DNA from: Desulfuromonadaceae bacterium
Lineage (GTDB): Bacteria; Desulfobacterota; Desulfuromonadia; Geobacterales; Pseudopelobacteraceae
Direction: 5' to 3'
Assembly: GCA_028712075.1 (NCBI GenBank)
Contig: JAQTQX010000006.1
Span: 62,001-126,000 of the forward strand
Length of the DNA stretch: 64,000 bases
Part shown: in pieces, positions 34,237-43,238 of the stretch
Layout: each line of letters starts with the position of its first letter
Numbering within the stretch: position 1 is the stretch's first letter
Position numbers and translations under genes: made by a program
The notes under the pieces: generated by a model
The model's input: only the letters and a program-made list of their open reading frames with translations
What the model was told of the DNA's origin: nothing
Database searches by the model: none

Positions 34237-35454
34237 ATGACTGAACTTGCACAGACTGAAAATAACGTGCCTCCACACATCCTGGTCGTGGATGATGAGC
34301 CCGAGATTCGCAAAATGGTGTCGCTCTGTCTTCAGAAGAACAATCTCCGTATCTCCTGTGCTGAAAGTTCTGCCGAGGCATGCAAGCTGCTGGTGCTTGA
34401 GCAATTTGATGCCGTTGTCAGTGATGTCATGATGCCGGGTGAGGATGGAATTACCTTTCTGGGGCGGGTCCACGAATCCTGGCCGGAACTGCCGGTGATC
34501 CTGATGACCGGCCATGCGCAGCTGCAGATGGCGGTAAATGCGATTAAAAACGGTGCCTTCGACTTTGTTTATAAGCCGTTCGATTTTGACCATCTGCGCA
34601 AGATCGTCATACGGGCACTTGATTACTGTCATCTGCAGCGGATGGAAAAGAATTACCGTGCCGAGCTCGAAGCAACAGTTTCCAAACGGACTGCTGAACT
34701 GAAGGAGTCGATGGCTGAACTCGATTTTACCAGAGCGGCGCTCCAGCAGGCTGCAACTGACAAGAGCACGTTCATGTCGACGGTATCACACGAAATGCGC
34801 ACGCCGATGAATGGTGTCATGGGGTCACTGGAGCTGCTGTCGGAAGAGAACCTGACCGGTGCTGCGGCCGAGTATCTGGCGATGGCTCGCGATTCTGCCG
34901 ATAGTATGATGAAGCTGATTGAACAGATGCTTTCGTTCAATGCGCAGCTCGCTCAAAATGGGGGCTCCATTCAACGGGATTTGATAGAAGTGGCTGCCTT
35001 TTTCCGTACGATGATTACTGGACACGTGCCGAGCTTTGCCCGAAAAAAACTCACCCTTTCGCTGCTGCTCGGCAATGACCTTCCGCATCAGATATGGACC
35101 GATAAAGAGAAACTGTCCCGCCTGTTTGAAATCCTGCTTAACAATGCCCTCAAGTTTACCGAGCAGGGTTCCGTGACGCTGGAAGTATCCCGGGTCACAT
35201 CTGAGGAGAATGGCGATCAACTCCTCTGCACGGTGATTGATAGCGGTATCGGGATTCCGGAAGGGATGCTGGAGAAGATTTTCGAACCGTTTGTACAGGG
35301 TGACGGGTCATTCTCCCGGCGTTATGAAGGGGTCGGACTGGGGCTCTCCATCGCCCGGCAGAATGCACTGTTGCTGAACGGTACTGTATGGGCCGAGCAT
35401 GCTCCTTCTGGCGGCAGCCGCTTTAGTGTGATCTTCAAAATTTGTATGCCATGA
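34237..35454 (+). CDS. Receiver-histidine kinase (soluble)
   Basis: The 405-residue protein has an N-terminal receiver (~14-130; LVVDDEPEIRKM, Asp in AVVSDVMMPGEDG, Lys in FVYKPFD), a coiled coil (~140-175), a HisKA domain with an intact H-box (TVSHEMRTPMNGVMG) and a HATPase domain (LLNNALKF; VIDSGIGI; GVGLGLSIA). It has no membrane segment. Unlike its two kinase-like neighbours it retains the phospho-His. It is followed closely by a single-domain receiver, the likely partner. Confidence 0.93.
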   Translation: MTELAQTENNVPPHILVVDDEPEIRKMVSLCLQKNNLRISCAESSAEACKLLVLEQFDAVVSDVMMPGEDGITFLGRVHESWPELPVILMTGHAQLQMAVNAIKNGAFDFVYKPFDFDHLRKIVIRALDYCHLQRMEKNYRAELEATVSKRTAELKESMAELDFTRAALQQAATDKSTFMSTVSHEMRTPMNGVMGSLELLSEENLTGAAAEYLAMARDSADSMMKLIEQMLSFNAQLAQNGGSIQRDLIEVAAFFRTMITGHVPSFARKKLTLSLLLGNDLPHQIWTDKEKLSRLFEILLNNALKFTEQGSVTLEVSRVTSEENGDQLLCTVIDSGIGIPEGMLEKIFEPFVQGDGSFSRRYEGVGLGLSIARQNALLLNGTVWAEHAPSGGSRFSVIFKICMP

Positions 35455-35470
35455 CGGAAGGAGATTTCTC

Positions 35471-35869
35471 GTGAAATGTTTGATTGCAGAAGATCATCTG
35501 TTGTCCCGCCGAATCCTGAAGGAGCTGCTTCCGTCTCAATGGGACTGCGATGTTGCCGTAAACGGCCAGGAAGCGATTGACTCGTTTCAGTTGGCGCATG
35601 ACTCGAAACGGCCATACGACGTTATCTTCATGGATATCATGATGCCGGTTATTGACGGCATGGAAGCGCTGCAGGTGATTCGCGCCCTGGAACGGAAGAT
35701 GGAGATTCCGCCCAATCTGACGGTGAAGGTTATCATGACAACCGCGCTTGACGATCCCCGTACCGTAATCAGATCGTTTAAAGAGTCGGAAGCCGACTCG
35801 TACATCGTTAAGCCGCTCAGCAGACAGAAGCTTACGACTGAATTGCGTAAACTCAACGTGCTCCAATAG
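35471..35869 (+). CDS. Single-domain response regulator
   Basis: The 132-residue receiver starts at GTG 35471 behind GGAAGGAG. Acidic pair in CLIAEDH, phospho-Asp in VIFMDIMMPVIDG and Lys in YIVKPLS are present; there is no output domain. It lies 16 bases after the receiver-kinase, so it may shuttle phosphate between that kinase and the Hpt or CheA, or act as a phosphate sink. The exact target is unknown. Confidence 0.92.
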   Translation: MKCLIAEDHLLSRRILKELLPSQWDCDVAVNGQEAIDSFQLAHDSKRPYDVIFMDIMMPVIDGMEALQVIRALERKMEIPPNLTVKVIMTTALDDPRTVIRSFKESEADSYIVKPLSRQKLTTELRKLNVLQ

Positions 35870-35879
35870 GACTTACTTT

Positions 35880-37706
35880 ATGGCTTTTCAGGATATTATT
35901 CAGAGGGCTACCGTGGAAAAATTGTCAGACTGGCGCACCTTGATTGCCCCATCGATCAGCACTTTGCGCCGGATGGCGACAACAACCGAGGATGAGTTCC
36001 TCCAGATTGGCTCTCAATTACAGTCGTTTTATCAGCGCTCCACCGATGTGAGCGGGCTGGCTGGTCAGCTTGTTGCCGTCGTATCGGGAGAACATGTTGT
36101 TGCCCTGACAGAACGACTGAAACAGATGATGGGTGATATGGAGGAATACCTGGTGACCGCGCGGGCTCGCAGTAATGAAAATTGCGCGACCATGGAACAG
36201 GTAAAGACGCTTCTGAATGAGCTTTCTGATCCGCTCGGCAGCTTCCAGAAAATGAACAAAACGCTCCGCATGTTAAGTATCTCCACCAAAATAGAAAGTG
36301 CCCGCCTGGGAGAAGTCGGCAGCGGGTTTATCAATCTGGCCGTTGATGTGGAAAAACTTTCTCATCAGGTTCATGAAAAGTCGGCTGCGATACTGGCACA
36401 CCGCCTGTTGCTGGCAACTATTATTACCGACAATCTGGCTGGCATTCATGCAACTGAGGCGGATCAGGACAAAAAAGTTACCTCGATTCTCCGCGACACT
36501 GCAGGCAATCTGCAGTCTCTGATCGCGGTCAACGAACGGTGCGGCCGGTTTGGAGGTACGGTGGCGTCGGTTTCCGCTGAAGTATCGGCCAGCATTGGCG
36601 ATGTTGTTTCTTCCATGCAGATGCACGACATGACCCGCCAGCAGTTCGAGCACATCGACGAAGCGCTTGAGCGTCTCTCGGATGACCTTGCCGATCCATC
36701 GCGTGCCGAGAATGATCCGGAGCATATACGCAAGCTGATCGTTGAAGCCGGAGACATCTGTGAACTGCAGGAGGCACAGCTCAATTTCGCGGCTGCGGAA
36801 TTATATACTGCAGTCTGCACGATAGTTGACAGCCTGCGCGAGGTTGCGCAAAAACAGGCGCTGATCGCTGACGAAACAGTAACTGTTGTCGGTGCGACCG
36901 ATGGTAATGAGAGCGGCTCGTCGTTTGTCGACCTTATGAGCCAGGGGATGACCGCCATAACTGCTGTACTCGCATCCTGCGCAATGGCCGACAGCAACAT
37001 GTCCACCACCATGATCAGGGTTGCCCAAACGATTGATGAAATTGCGGCATTCGTTACCGATATTGAAGAGATAGGGTCTGAGATAGACCTGATCGCTCTT
37101 AATTCCCAAATAAAGGCGGCTCTGACCGGGCCGGAAGGCGCTGCGCTTGGAGTATTGGCGGAGGCGATCAAACGACTTTCCGATGAGGCGGTCCGGCAAA
37201 CTGATTCTGTCGCGTCGACCTTAAAAGAGATTCACACGGTTACTGCACATCTGCTGTCCGATTCCGAACGTGAAGAGAATCTGCTTGGCTCCCGCGTGTC
37301 AGCTATGCAGGGCGAACTGACTGAAATCCTGCGCACCATGGCGGAGATGAACAGGGAGATGGGTATCGTCTTGTCCGGCTTGAATGAACGCGTGCTCAGC
37401 CTGACGCAGGATGTGGATCAGGCGACGTCCGGTGTTGATGTCCATGAACGGACCAAGGAAATGGCGGATAGCGTGCTTGACAATCTCAAGCTGATTGTTG
37501 CCCAGTCGCGTGAGATAGAACCGGCCAGCAGCCAGTTCAAGGAAAATCTGCGCCATATGGAAGAACATTACACCATGGAGAGTGAACGGCATATTCATGA
37601 AGCGCTGGCCCGCAAGCGTAGCGGCCAGAGTGCAGTTGTCGTTGAAAGTGCCGTAAAGAAAGAGATTGATGATTCGGAATTCGGAGACAACTTTGATTTG
37701 TTTTAA
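35880..37706 (+). CDS. Soluble MCP-like coiled-coil protein with two tip-like motifs
   Basis: The 608-residue protein has no membrane segment and is almost wholly helical. Two segments resemble the MCP hairpin tip: LRMLSISTKIESARLGEVG (~130-150, then GFINLAVDVEKLSHQV) and IGSEIDLIALNSQIKAALTG (~400-420, then LGVLAEAIKRLSDEA). Both diverge from the near-invariant tip of true MCPs. It ends DNFDLF, whose last five residues fit the CheR/CheB pentapeptide rule. It is directly upstream of STAS, cheY and cheA genes, so it may be a cytoplasmic receptor or scaffold of this array. Confidence 0.75.
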   Translation: MAFQDIIQRATVEKLSDWRTLIAPSISTLRRMATTTEDEFLQIGSQLQSFYQRSTDVSGLAGQLVAVVSGEHVVALTERLKQMMGDMEEYLVTARARSNENCATMEQVKTLLNELSDPLGSFQKMNKTLRMLSISTKIESARLGEVGSGFINLAVDVEKLSHQVHEKSAAILAHRLLLATIITDNLAGIHATEADQDKKVTSILRDTAGNLQSLIAVNERCGRFGGTVASVSAEVSASIGDVVSSMQMHDMTRQQFEHIDEALERLSDDLADPSRAENDPEHIRKLIVEAGDICELQEAQLNFAAAELYTAVCTIVDSLREVAQKQALIADETVTVVGATDGNESGSSFVDLMSQGMTAITAVLASCAMADSNMSTTMIRVAQTIDEIAAFVTDIEEIGSEIDLIALNSQIKAALTGPEGAALGVLAEAIKRLSDEAVRQTDSVASTLKEIHTVTAHLLSDSEREENLLGSRVSAMQGELTEILRTMAEMNREMGIVLSGLNERVLSLTQDVDQATSGVDVHERTKEMADSVLDNLKLIVAQSREIEPASSQFKENLRHMEEHYTMESERHIHEALARKRSGQSAVVVESAVKKEIDDSEFGDNFDLF

Positions 37707-37717
37707 GGAGATGATGT

Positions 37718-38062
37718 ATGCCACTCAACAGTTCAGTCGGAGAAAACGGTGCTATTAAGATAACCAGTGGCGAACGTTTGACCATTGAAAACGCCGCAGA
37801 ATTTTCACGGATCACAACGGAAGCGCTGGCTGCCTCGAATTCGGTATTTATTGATTTTGATCCGGCGGTGGAAATTGATATTACCGGCATGCAGATTCTT
37901 TGTTCTGCCTGCAAGAGTTCTGCGCAGTCCGGCAAAACATTTTCATTTCAGGGTCCGCGCCCCCCACATTTAACCGAATTGATAACCGCCTGCGGTGCTG
38001 AACGACATGCGACATGCAAGCATAATAATGATTCTACCTGTATCTGGTTTGGAGGTGCGTAA
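37718..38062 (+). CDS. STAS-domain protein (second)
   Basis: The 114-residue protein is a single STAS domain: VFIDFDPAVEIDITGMQILC has Thr in DITG where SpoIIAA has its phosphorylated Ser. AAGGAG precedes the ATG. It lies 11 bases after the MCP-like gene and 3 bases before cheY, so it is a stable part of the operon. Partner kinase or phosphatase is unknown. Confidence 0.82.
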   Translation: MPLNSSVGENGAIKITSGERLTIENAAEFSRITTEALAASNSVFIDFDPAVEIDITGMQILCSACKSSAQSGKTFSFQGPRPPHLTELITACGAERHATCKHNNDSTCIWFGGA

Positions 38063-38065
38063 GCA

Positions 38066-38431
38066 ATGGCAAAAATAATCATGACAGCCGATGATTCGGC
38101 TAGTGTCCGGCAGATGGTGGCATTTACCCTCAAGCAGAACGGCTATGATGTGGTAGAGGCGGTTGACGGGCGAGATGCCCTTAACAAGCTGAATTCCCAG
38201 AAGGTCGATATGTTGCTGACTGACCTTAATATGCCCAACATGGATGGCATCGGTCTTATCAAAGGGGTTCGAGCCGAAACCCTGAACAAGTTTATCCCGA
38301 TCGTCATGCTGACAACCGAATCGCAGGATTCACGCAAGGCCGAGGGGAAATCCGCCGGCGCCACCGGCTGGATCGTGAAACCCTTCAAACCGGAACAGTT
38401 GATAGCGGTGATTAAGAAAGTGCTGGGGTGA
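38066..38431 (+). CDS. cheY: Chemotaxis response regulator CheY
   Basis: The 121-residue single receiver has the acidic pair TADDSASVRQM, phospho-Asp 53 in LLTDLNMPNMDG, Thr in MLTTES and Lys in WIVKPFKPEQL. SVRQM and NMPNMDG are typical of CheY proteins that act with CheA. It lies 4 bases upstream of cheA, so it is the best candidate for the diffusible output of this pathway; whether the target is the flagellar motor is not shown. Confidence 0.93.
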   Translation: MAKIIMTADDSASVRQMVAFTLKQNGYDVVEAVDGRDALNKLNSQKVDMLLTDLNMPNMDGIGLIKGVRAETLNKFIPIVMLTTESQDSRKAEGKSAGATGWIVKPFKPEQLIAVIKKVLG

Positions 38432-38435
38432 TGCC

Positions 38436-40571
38436 ATGATGGAAGAAGCCATTGCAACATATCGTGAGGAAGCCGGTGAGCTGCTTGCCGAGCTGGAAAC
38501 CTCCCTGCTGGAGCTGGAGGAAACGCCCGATGACAATGATCTGATCAACCGGGTGTTCCGTGCCATGCACACCATCAAAGGATCCGGCGCCATGTTCGGA
38601 TTTGATGAAATTGCTATGTTCACCCATGAGGTTGAGACGGTTTTCGACATGGTGCGCAACGGCAAGATGACTGTTACCAAACGGCTGCTTGATCTGACCC
38701 TCAAATCACGTGACCATATTTCCTATCTGCTGGGTTGTCCTCTTGGTGAGGATGTTGATCGTAGTGAAGGAGACGAGATTATCGCCGGGCTGCGCCAGCT
38801 GGTGCCACAGCCCGACTTGCCGCAGAAAGGTTCTGATGTCGTCCCCGATGTTGCGCTCCCCAAGTTGTCAGATCAGGAACTGGCGAATGAAAACACCTGG
38901 CGTATTCGTTTTCGCCCCGCCCCGAACATCCTGTTATGCGGTACTAACCCGATTTCTCTCATCAATGAATTGCGTGCTCTCGGCACGGCCCATGTGGTGG
39001 CCCAGTTTGACGAGATACCACCACTTGACGGACTGACTCCGGAATCCTGTTACATTTACTGGGACATTATCCTGACGACCTCACGCGGTGAAGACGCGAT
39101 CAAGGATGTGTTCATTTTTGTTGAAGATGACTGTGACATCAAAATTGAACTGATCGACAGCAGCGGTTTGATTGATCGTGATGAAGGATATAAAAAGCTG
39201 GGCGACATCCTGGTCGAACGTGGCGATCTTTCTCCGGTCGAGATGAAAAAGGTGCTGCAACTGCAGAAACGTTTCGGTGAGCTGCTGGTGGAGCAGGGCA
39301 TTGTCTCGTCGGAGTTGGTGCAGTCAGCTCTGGTCGAACAGCAGCACGTCAAAAGCGTCCGCAAAGAGCGGAGTGAAGCGCCGCAGCAGCAGGAGGCAGC
39401 CGCCAGTATCAGGGTCCCGGCGGAACGGCTCGACCAACTGATCAACCTGGTTGGAGAAATGGTCACAGTGCAGGCGCATCTGTCACAGGTCTCCATGGCC
39501 GGGGGTGATACGACCTTTATTGCCATCTCCGAAGAGGTCGAGCGGCTGACCAATGAGCTGCGTGATACGGCCCTCAATATCCGCATGTTGCCGATCGGCA
39601 GTACCTTCAGCAAGTTCAAGCGCCTGGTGCGCGATCTCTCAAGTGAGCTCGGCAAACAGATCGAGATGGAAACCTTCGGTGCCGAAACCGAGCTTGACAA
39701 AACTGTTATCGAAAAACTTAACGATCCGCTCGTCCATATCATTCGCAACAGCATCGACCATGGCGTTGAAATGCCCGATGTGCGGCGAGCGGCTGGTAAA
39801 CCGGTCGTCGGTACGGTGTACCTCGGGGCCGAGCACTCCGGTGATTCTGTTTTGATAACCATCCGTGATGACGGCGCAGGTCTTGACCGTGACCGTATCA
39901 AGGCCAAAGCTGTGGAGCGCGGACTGATTGCCGCGACAGCAGATCTGGCGGACAGGGATATTTATGCCATGATCTTTGCCCCCGGTTTTTCTACGGCTGA
40001 TAAGATCACGAGCGTGTCCGGGCGCGGTGTTGGCATGGATGTGGTGAAGCGTGGTATCGAGTCGTTGCGGGGCAGCATCACCGTTGACAGCAAGCAGGGT
40101 GAAGGAACCGTCATTACGCTCAAGATCCCGTTGACGCTCGCAATTATCGACAGCCTGCTGGTGAAGATCGGTATTGATCACTATGTGCTGCCGCTGGCGG
40201 CGATTGAGGAGTGTATCGAATTGACCAGGGAGGATGTCACTAATTCCCATGGTCGTAACCTTGCAAATGTGCGTGGTGTCATTATTCCATACATTCCGCT
40301 GCGGGAGCATTTTGCTATTACTGACCGGCGTCCTGACATCGAGCAGATTGTCATTGCAGATCTGCACGGTACCAAAGTCGGTTTTGTGGTTGATCATGTG
40401 GTCGGTGAACACCAGACCGTTATCAAATCGCTTGGCAAGATGTATCGCGATGTGAAAGGCGTTTCCGGCGCCACCATTCTTGGCGACGGTACCGTAGCGC
40501 TGATTCTGGACATGGGGGTATTGCTGAAGTCTGTTGAACAGCTGGAGCATAACTCGTCACAGATGCAGTAG
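38436..40571 (+). CDS. cheA: Chemotaxis histidine kinase CheA
   Basis: The 711-residue core kinase has P1 with phospho-His 45 (AMHTIKGSGAMFGF), a P2-like region (~150-260), a linker, the P3 dimerisation domain (~325-390; [17 protein letters not shown]), P4 ATPase (~395-570; HIIRNSIDHGVEMP, DDGAGLD, GRGVGMDVV) and the CheW-like P5 (~575-705; LLVKIGIDHYVLPL). All catalytic boxes look intact. It receives signals from MCPs through CheW/CheV and phosphorylates CheY and CheB. It is the only complete CheA in the window. Confidence 0.97.
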   Translation: MMEEAIATYREEAGELLAELETSLLELEETPDDNDLINRVFRAMHTIKGSGAMFGFDEIAMFTHEVETVFDMVRNGKMTVTKRLLDLTLKSRDHISYLLGCPLGEDVDRSEGDEIIAGLRQLVPQPDLPQKGSDVVPDVALPKLSDQELANENTWRIRFRPAPNILLCGTNPISLINELRALGTAHVVAQFDEIPPLDGLTPESCYIYWDIILTTSRGEDAIKDVFIFVEDDCDIKIELIDSSGLIDRDEGYKKLGDILVERGDLSPVEMKKVLQLQKRFGELLVEQGIVSSELVQSALVEQQHVKSVRKERSEAPQQQEAAASIRVPAERLDQLINLVGEMVTVQAHLSQVSMAGGDTTFIAISEEVERLTNELRDTALNIRMLPIGSTFSKFKRLVRDLSSELGKQIEMETFGAETELDKTVIEKLNDPLVHIIRNSIDHGVEMPDVRRAAGKPVVGTVYLGAEHSGDSVLITIRDDGAGLDRDRIKAKAVERGLIAATADLADRDIYAMIFAPGFSTADKITSVSGRGVGMDVVKRGIESLRGSITVDSKQGEGTVITLKIPLTLAIIDSLLVKIGIDHYVLPLAAIEECIELTREDVTNSHGRNLANVRGVIIPYIPLREHFAITDRRPDIEQIVIADLHGTKVGFVVDHVVGEHQTVIKSLGKMYRDVKGVSGATILGDGTVALILDMGVLLKSVEQLEHNSSQMQ

Positions 40572-40574
40572 ACA

Positions 40575-40639
40575 AGGGTCGAGGGACAAGGGACGTGAAA
40601 AAAACAACTCCTTTTGAATCCAGCTTGACCCTTGACCCT
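40575..40639. repeat. Intergenic inverted repeat between cheA and cheR
   Basis: AGGGTCGAGGGACAAG (40575-40590) is inverted as CTTGACCCTTGACCCT (40624-40639), 14 of 16 positions pairing, around an A+T-rich loop. Each arm is a degenerate tandem of AAGGGTC units. It fits the same spacer class as 19381-19432, 41554-41636 and 44151-44210. Confidence 0.7.
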
Positions 40640-40676
40640 GAGGTTTGCCTCTGACTTACTATGAAAGGAGCTTGAG

Positions 40677-41549
40677 GTGACCAGACACCAGGATAACAGC
40701 TCAAAGCCTCATCTTCCGGCAACTTTATCTGACCGGGAATTTCAACGGTTCAGTACATTTATTTACGATCACATAGGCATCAAGATGCCGCCCGCAAAGA
40801 AGACCATGCTCGAAGCGCGTCTGCAGAAGAGGCTCAAGGCCAACTCCATCCGTTCGTTCGAGGAGTACGGTGATTATGTCTTCAGCCAGGAGGGGCGGGC
40901 GACCGAACTGATCCATCTGATTGATGTCGTGACCACCAATAAAACTGATTTCTTTCGCGAGCCGGGACATTTTGACTATATGGTCAAGGTAGCGATTCCG
41001 AATATCGTCGAAGACCGAGAAAACCTTCTGCGCGAGCCGCTCCGGATATGGAGCGCAGGATGCTCGACGGGTGAAGAACCATATACGCTGACGATGGTTC
41101 TGTCCGAGTATGCCGTCGGCCGCCCGGGATTTCGGGTTGCCATCACTGCGTCCGATATCTGCACGGAAGTTCTCAAGATTGCTCATACCGCTATTTATCC
41201 CGAAGAACGCACCGATACCATTCCGCTCAATCTGAAAAAAAAGTACCTGACGAGAAGCCGTGAAAAGTCGCGGGCGCTCATACGCATTTCCCCTTCACTC
41301 CGATCACTGGTGTCATTTAAGCGCATCAATTTTATGGATGACGATTTTGGAATTTCGGAAAAAATGGACATCATTTTCTGCCGCAACGTTGTGATTTACT
41401 TTGACAAGTTGACCCAGCAAGCATTGATGAGGAAATTCCACAAACAGTTGCGCCCCGGCGGGTACCTCTTTATCGGACATTCGGAAACGCTGAGCGGACT
41501 TGATGTCGATTTTAAAGCGGTCGCCTCTACGGTGTACAGGAAAGAGTAA
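40677..41549 (+). CDS. cheR: Chemoreceptor methyltransferase CheR
   Basis: The 290-residue SAM-dependent enzyme methylates receptor glutamates. It has a helical N-terminal domain (~12-75), the SAM site (WSAGCSTGEEPYTLTM) and the C-terminal DIIFCRNVVIYFD and LFIGHSE motifs. It starts at GTG 40677 behind AAAGGAG. Because three receptor-like proteins in this cluster carry aromatic C-terminal pentapeptides, this CheR may be of the tether-dependent type; its beta-subdomain loop should be checked. Confidence 0.96.
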   Translation: MTRHQDNSSKPHLPATLSDREFQRFSTFIYDHIGIKMPPAKKTMLEARLQKRLKANSIRSFEEYGDYVFSQEGRATELIHLIDVVTTNKTDFFREPGHFDYMVKVAIPNIVEDRENLLREPLRIWSAGCSTGEEPYTLTMVLSEYAVGRPGFRVAITASDICTEVLKIAHTAIYPEERTDTIPLNLKKKYLTRSREKSRALIRISPSLRSLVSFKRINFMDDDFGISEKMDIIFCRNVVIYFDKLTQQALMRKFHKQLRPGGYLFIGHSETLSGLDVDFKAVASTVYRKE

Positions 41550-41553
41550 AAAT

Positions 41554-41636
41554 GCAGGGTCAGGGTGCAGGGTACAGGGGACAGTAGCTTCAAAAGCTTT
41601 TTGTTTTTTGTCCTTTGTCCTCTGTCCTCTGTCCCC
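41554..41636. repeat. Intergenic degenerate tandem/inverted repeat between cheR and cheD
   Basis: The left arm is a run of GGGTGCAGGGTACAGGGG-type units (41554-41585), the right arm a run of TCCTCTGTCC units (41604-41636); they pair imperfectly around a loop with CAAAAGCTTTTTG. The right arm occupies the position where the cheD ribosome binding site should be. Confidence 0.7.
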
Positions 41637-41641
41637 GTCTT

Positions 41642-42154
41642 ATGAAAGACCTCATCGTCTCACATAGTCACACTATTTACCTGAAGCCGGGCGAGGTGCT
41701 GGTTTCCCGGAAACCGGTGCTGGTGTCGACTGTTCTCGGTTCGTGTGTGGCGGTTACATTGTATTCGCCTTCATGCGGTTTCGGGGCAATCTGCCACGCC
41801 ATGCTGCCTGAGAGTAGTGGGCGCAATAAGGATCTGCGTTATGTCGATACTGCGTTGAAGCACATATACGAAAAAATTGCCAAATATGGCAACGTACTCG
41901 ATCTGGAGGTCAAGCTGTTCGGCGGTGCTCAGCTGTTGGGTGGTGTCGCAAGCGGTTTTGAAAAAGCTTCCATCGGAGACCAGAATATTGCAAAAGCTGT
42001 AGAGGTATTGTCATCGCTCGGATTTACCCTTGCTGCCCAGGATACCGGCGGCATGCGTGGCCGGAAGTTGTTTTTCTGTACGCGAAGTGGAGATGTGTTT
42101 GTGCGTTATATGCGTTCAAAAAAACTATCAACTGACGAGGATATCGCTTTATGA
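41642..42154 (+). CDS. cheD: Receptor glutamine deamidase CheD (copy 1)
   Basis: The 170-residue amidase converts receptor Gln to Glu and can bind CheC/CheY in other bacteria. The catalytic Cys and His are in [13 protein letters not shown] and AICHAMLP, with the conserved Thr in STVLG. The start is taken as ATG 41642; an in-frame alternative at 41615 lies inside the repeat. No Shine-Dalgarno sequence is visible because the spacer repeat runs to the start codon. The stop overlaps cheB by four bases. Confidence 0.95.
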   Translation: MKDLIVSHSHTIYLKPGEVLVSRKPVLVSTVLGSCVAVTLYSPSCGFGAICHAMLPESSGRNKDLRYVDTALKHIYEKIAKYGNVLDLEVKLFGGAQLLGGVASGFEKASIGDQNIAKAVEVLSSLGFTLAAQDTGGMRGRKLFFCTRSGDVFVRYMRSKKLSTDEDIAL

Positions 42155-43221
42155 GTAAAATAAAGGTTCTGATAATAGATGATTCTGCCCTGGTCCGTCA
42201 GACTTTGTGCGACATTCTCAACTCTGATCCGGAGATTGAAGTCGTTGGCAGTGCAGCTGATCCAATTCTGGCAGCTGAGAGGATGAGAACGATTATCCCC
42301 GACGTCATTACGCTTGATGTTGAGATGCCGCGCATGGACGGGATCACGTTTCTGCAAAAACTGATGAGCCAACATCCGATCCCGGTCGTCATGTGTTCCA
42401 GTCTGGCTGAAAGCGGCAGCGAAACCGCGCTCAAAGCCCTTGAATACGGTGCAGTTGATATCATCACCAAGCCGAAAATGGGCACCAAACAGTTTATCGA
42501 AGAATCCAGAACGCGCATCTGTGATGCCATAAAAGGCGCCGCTGCCGCCCGCCTCGGCCCTCTGAAGGCGATGCGGACCATGAAAGAGGTGTCACCGAAA
42601 TATTCAGCTGATGTTATCATGGAAAAGCCCAATTCAAAGGCGATGCTCCTTACCACGGAAAAAATTGTCGCGGTTGGCGCTTCCACCGGCGGTACCGAGG
42701 CGCTGAAGGTGTTTCTGGAGATGCTGCCTGAAGATGCCCCCGGTATCGTTATCGTGCAGCATATGCCGGAAAACTTCACGGCGGCTTTTGCCAAACGCCT
42801 CGACTCCATCTGCCGGGTAACCGTCAAGGAAGCCCAGGATAATGATACCGTGGTGCGGGGTCGGGCACTGATCGCCCCCGGAAATCATCACCTGCTGCTG
42901 AAACGGAGCGGCGCCCGCTACTACGTTGAAATCAAGGACGGTCCGCTTGTATCGCGCCACCGCCCGTCCGTTGATGTTCTGTTTCGCTCGGCGGCGCGTT
43001 ATGCCGGCAAGAACGCCGTTGGTGTTATCATGACCGGCATGGGGGATGATGGTGCCCATGGCATGAAGGAGATGCACGACGCAGGGGCTGTTACCATCGC
43101 TCAGGACGAAGCGACCTGTGTTGTGTACGGTATGCCGCATGAAGCGGTAAAACTCGGCGGCGTCAACAAAGTGATGCCGTTGCAGAACATTGCTTACGAA
43201 GTAGTGAGATTGTGCAACTGA
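42151..43221 (+). CDS. cheB: Receptor methylesterase CheB
   Basis: The 356-residue protein has a receiver (~1-125; [11 protein letters not shown], Asp in [12 protein letters not shown]) that gates the C-terminal esterase/deamidase (~168-356) with Ser in VGASTGG, His in VQHMPENF and Asp in GMGDDGA. It reverses CheR methylation. Four-base overlap with cheD couples their translation. The linker (~130-165) is of ordinary length. Confidence 0.97.
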   Translation: MSKIKVLIIDDSALVRQTLCDILNSDPEIEVVGSAADPILAAERMRTIIPDVITLDVEMPRMDGITFLQKLMSQHPIPVVMCSSLAESGSETALKALEYGAVDIITKPKMGTKQFIEESRTRICDAIKGAAAARLGPLKAMRTMKEVSPKYSADVIMEKPNSKAMLLTTEKIVAVGASTGGTEALKVFLEMLPEDAPGIVIVQHMPENFTAAFAKRLDSICRVTVKEAQDNDTVVRGRALIAPGNHHLLLKRSGARYYVEIKDGPLVSRHRPSVDVLFRSAARYAGKNAVGVIMTGMGDDGAHGMKEMHDAGAVTIAQDEATCVVYGMPHEAVKLGGVNKVMPLQNIAYEVVRLCN

Positions 43222-43238
43222 ATCCAGGAGGTTCACCA

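Noticed and set aside
39056-40550. Long minus-strand ORFs opposite cheA
   Set aside because: Composition-driven antisense frames; cheA shows all catalytic motifs on the plus strand.
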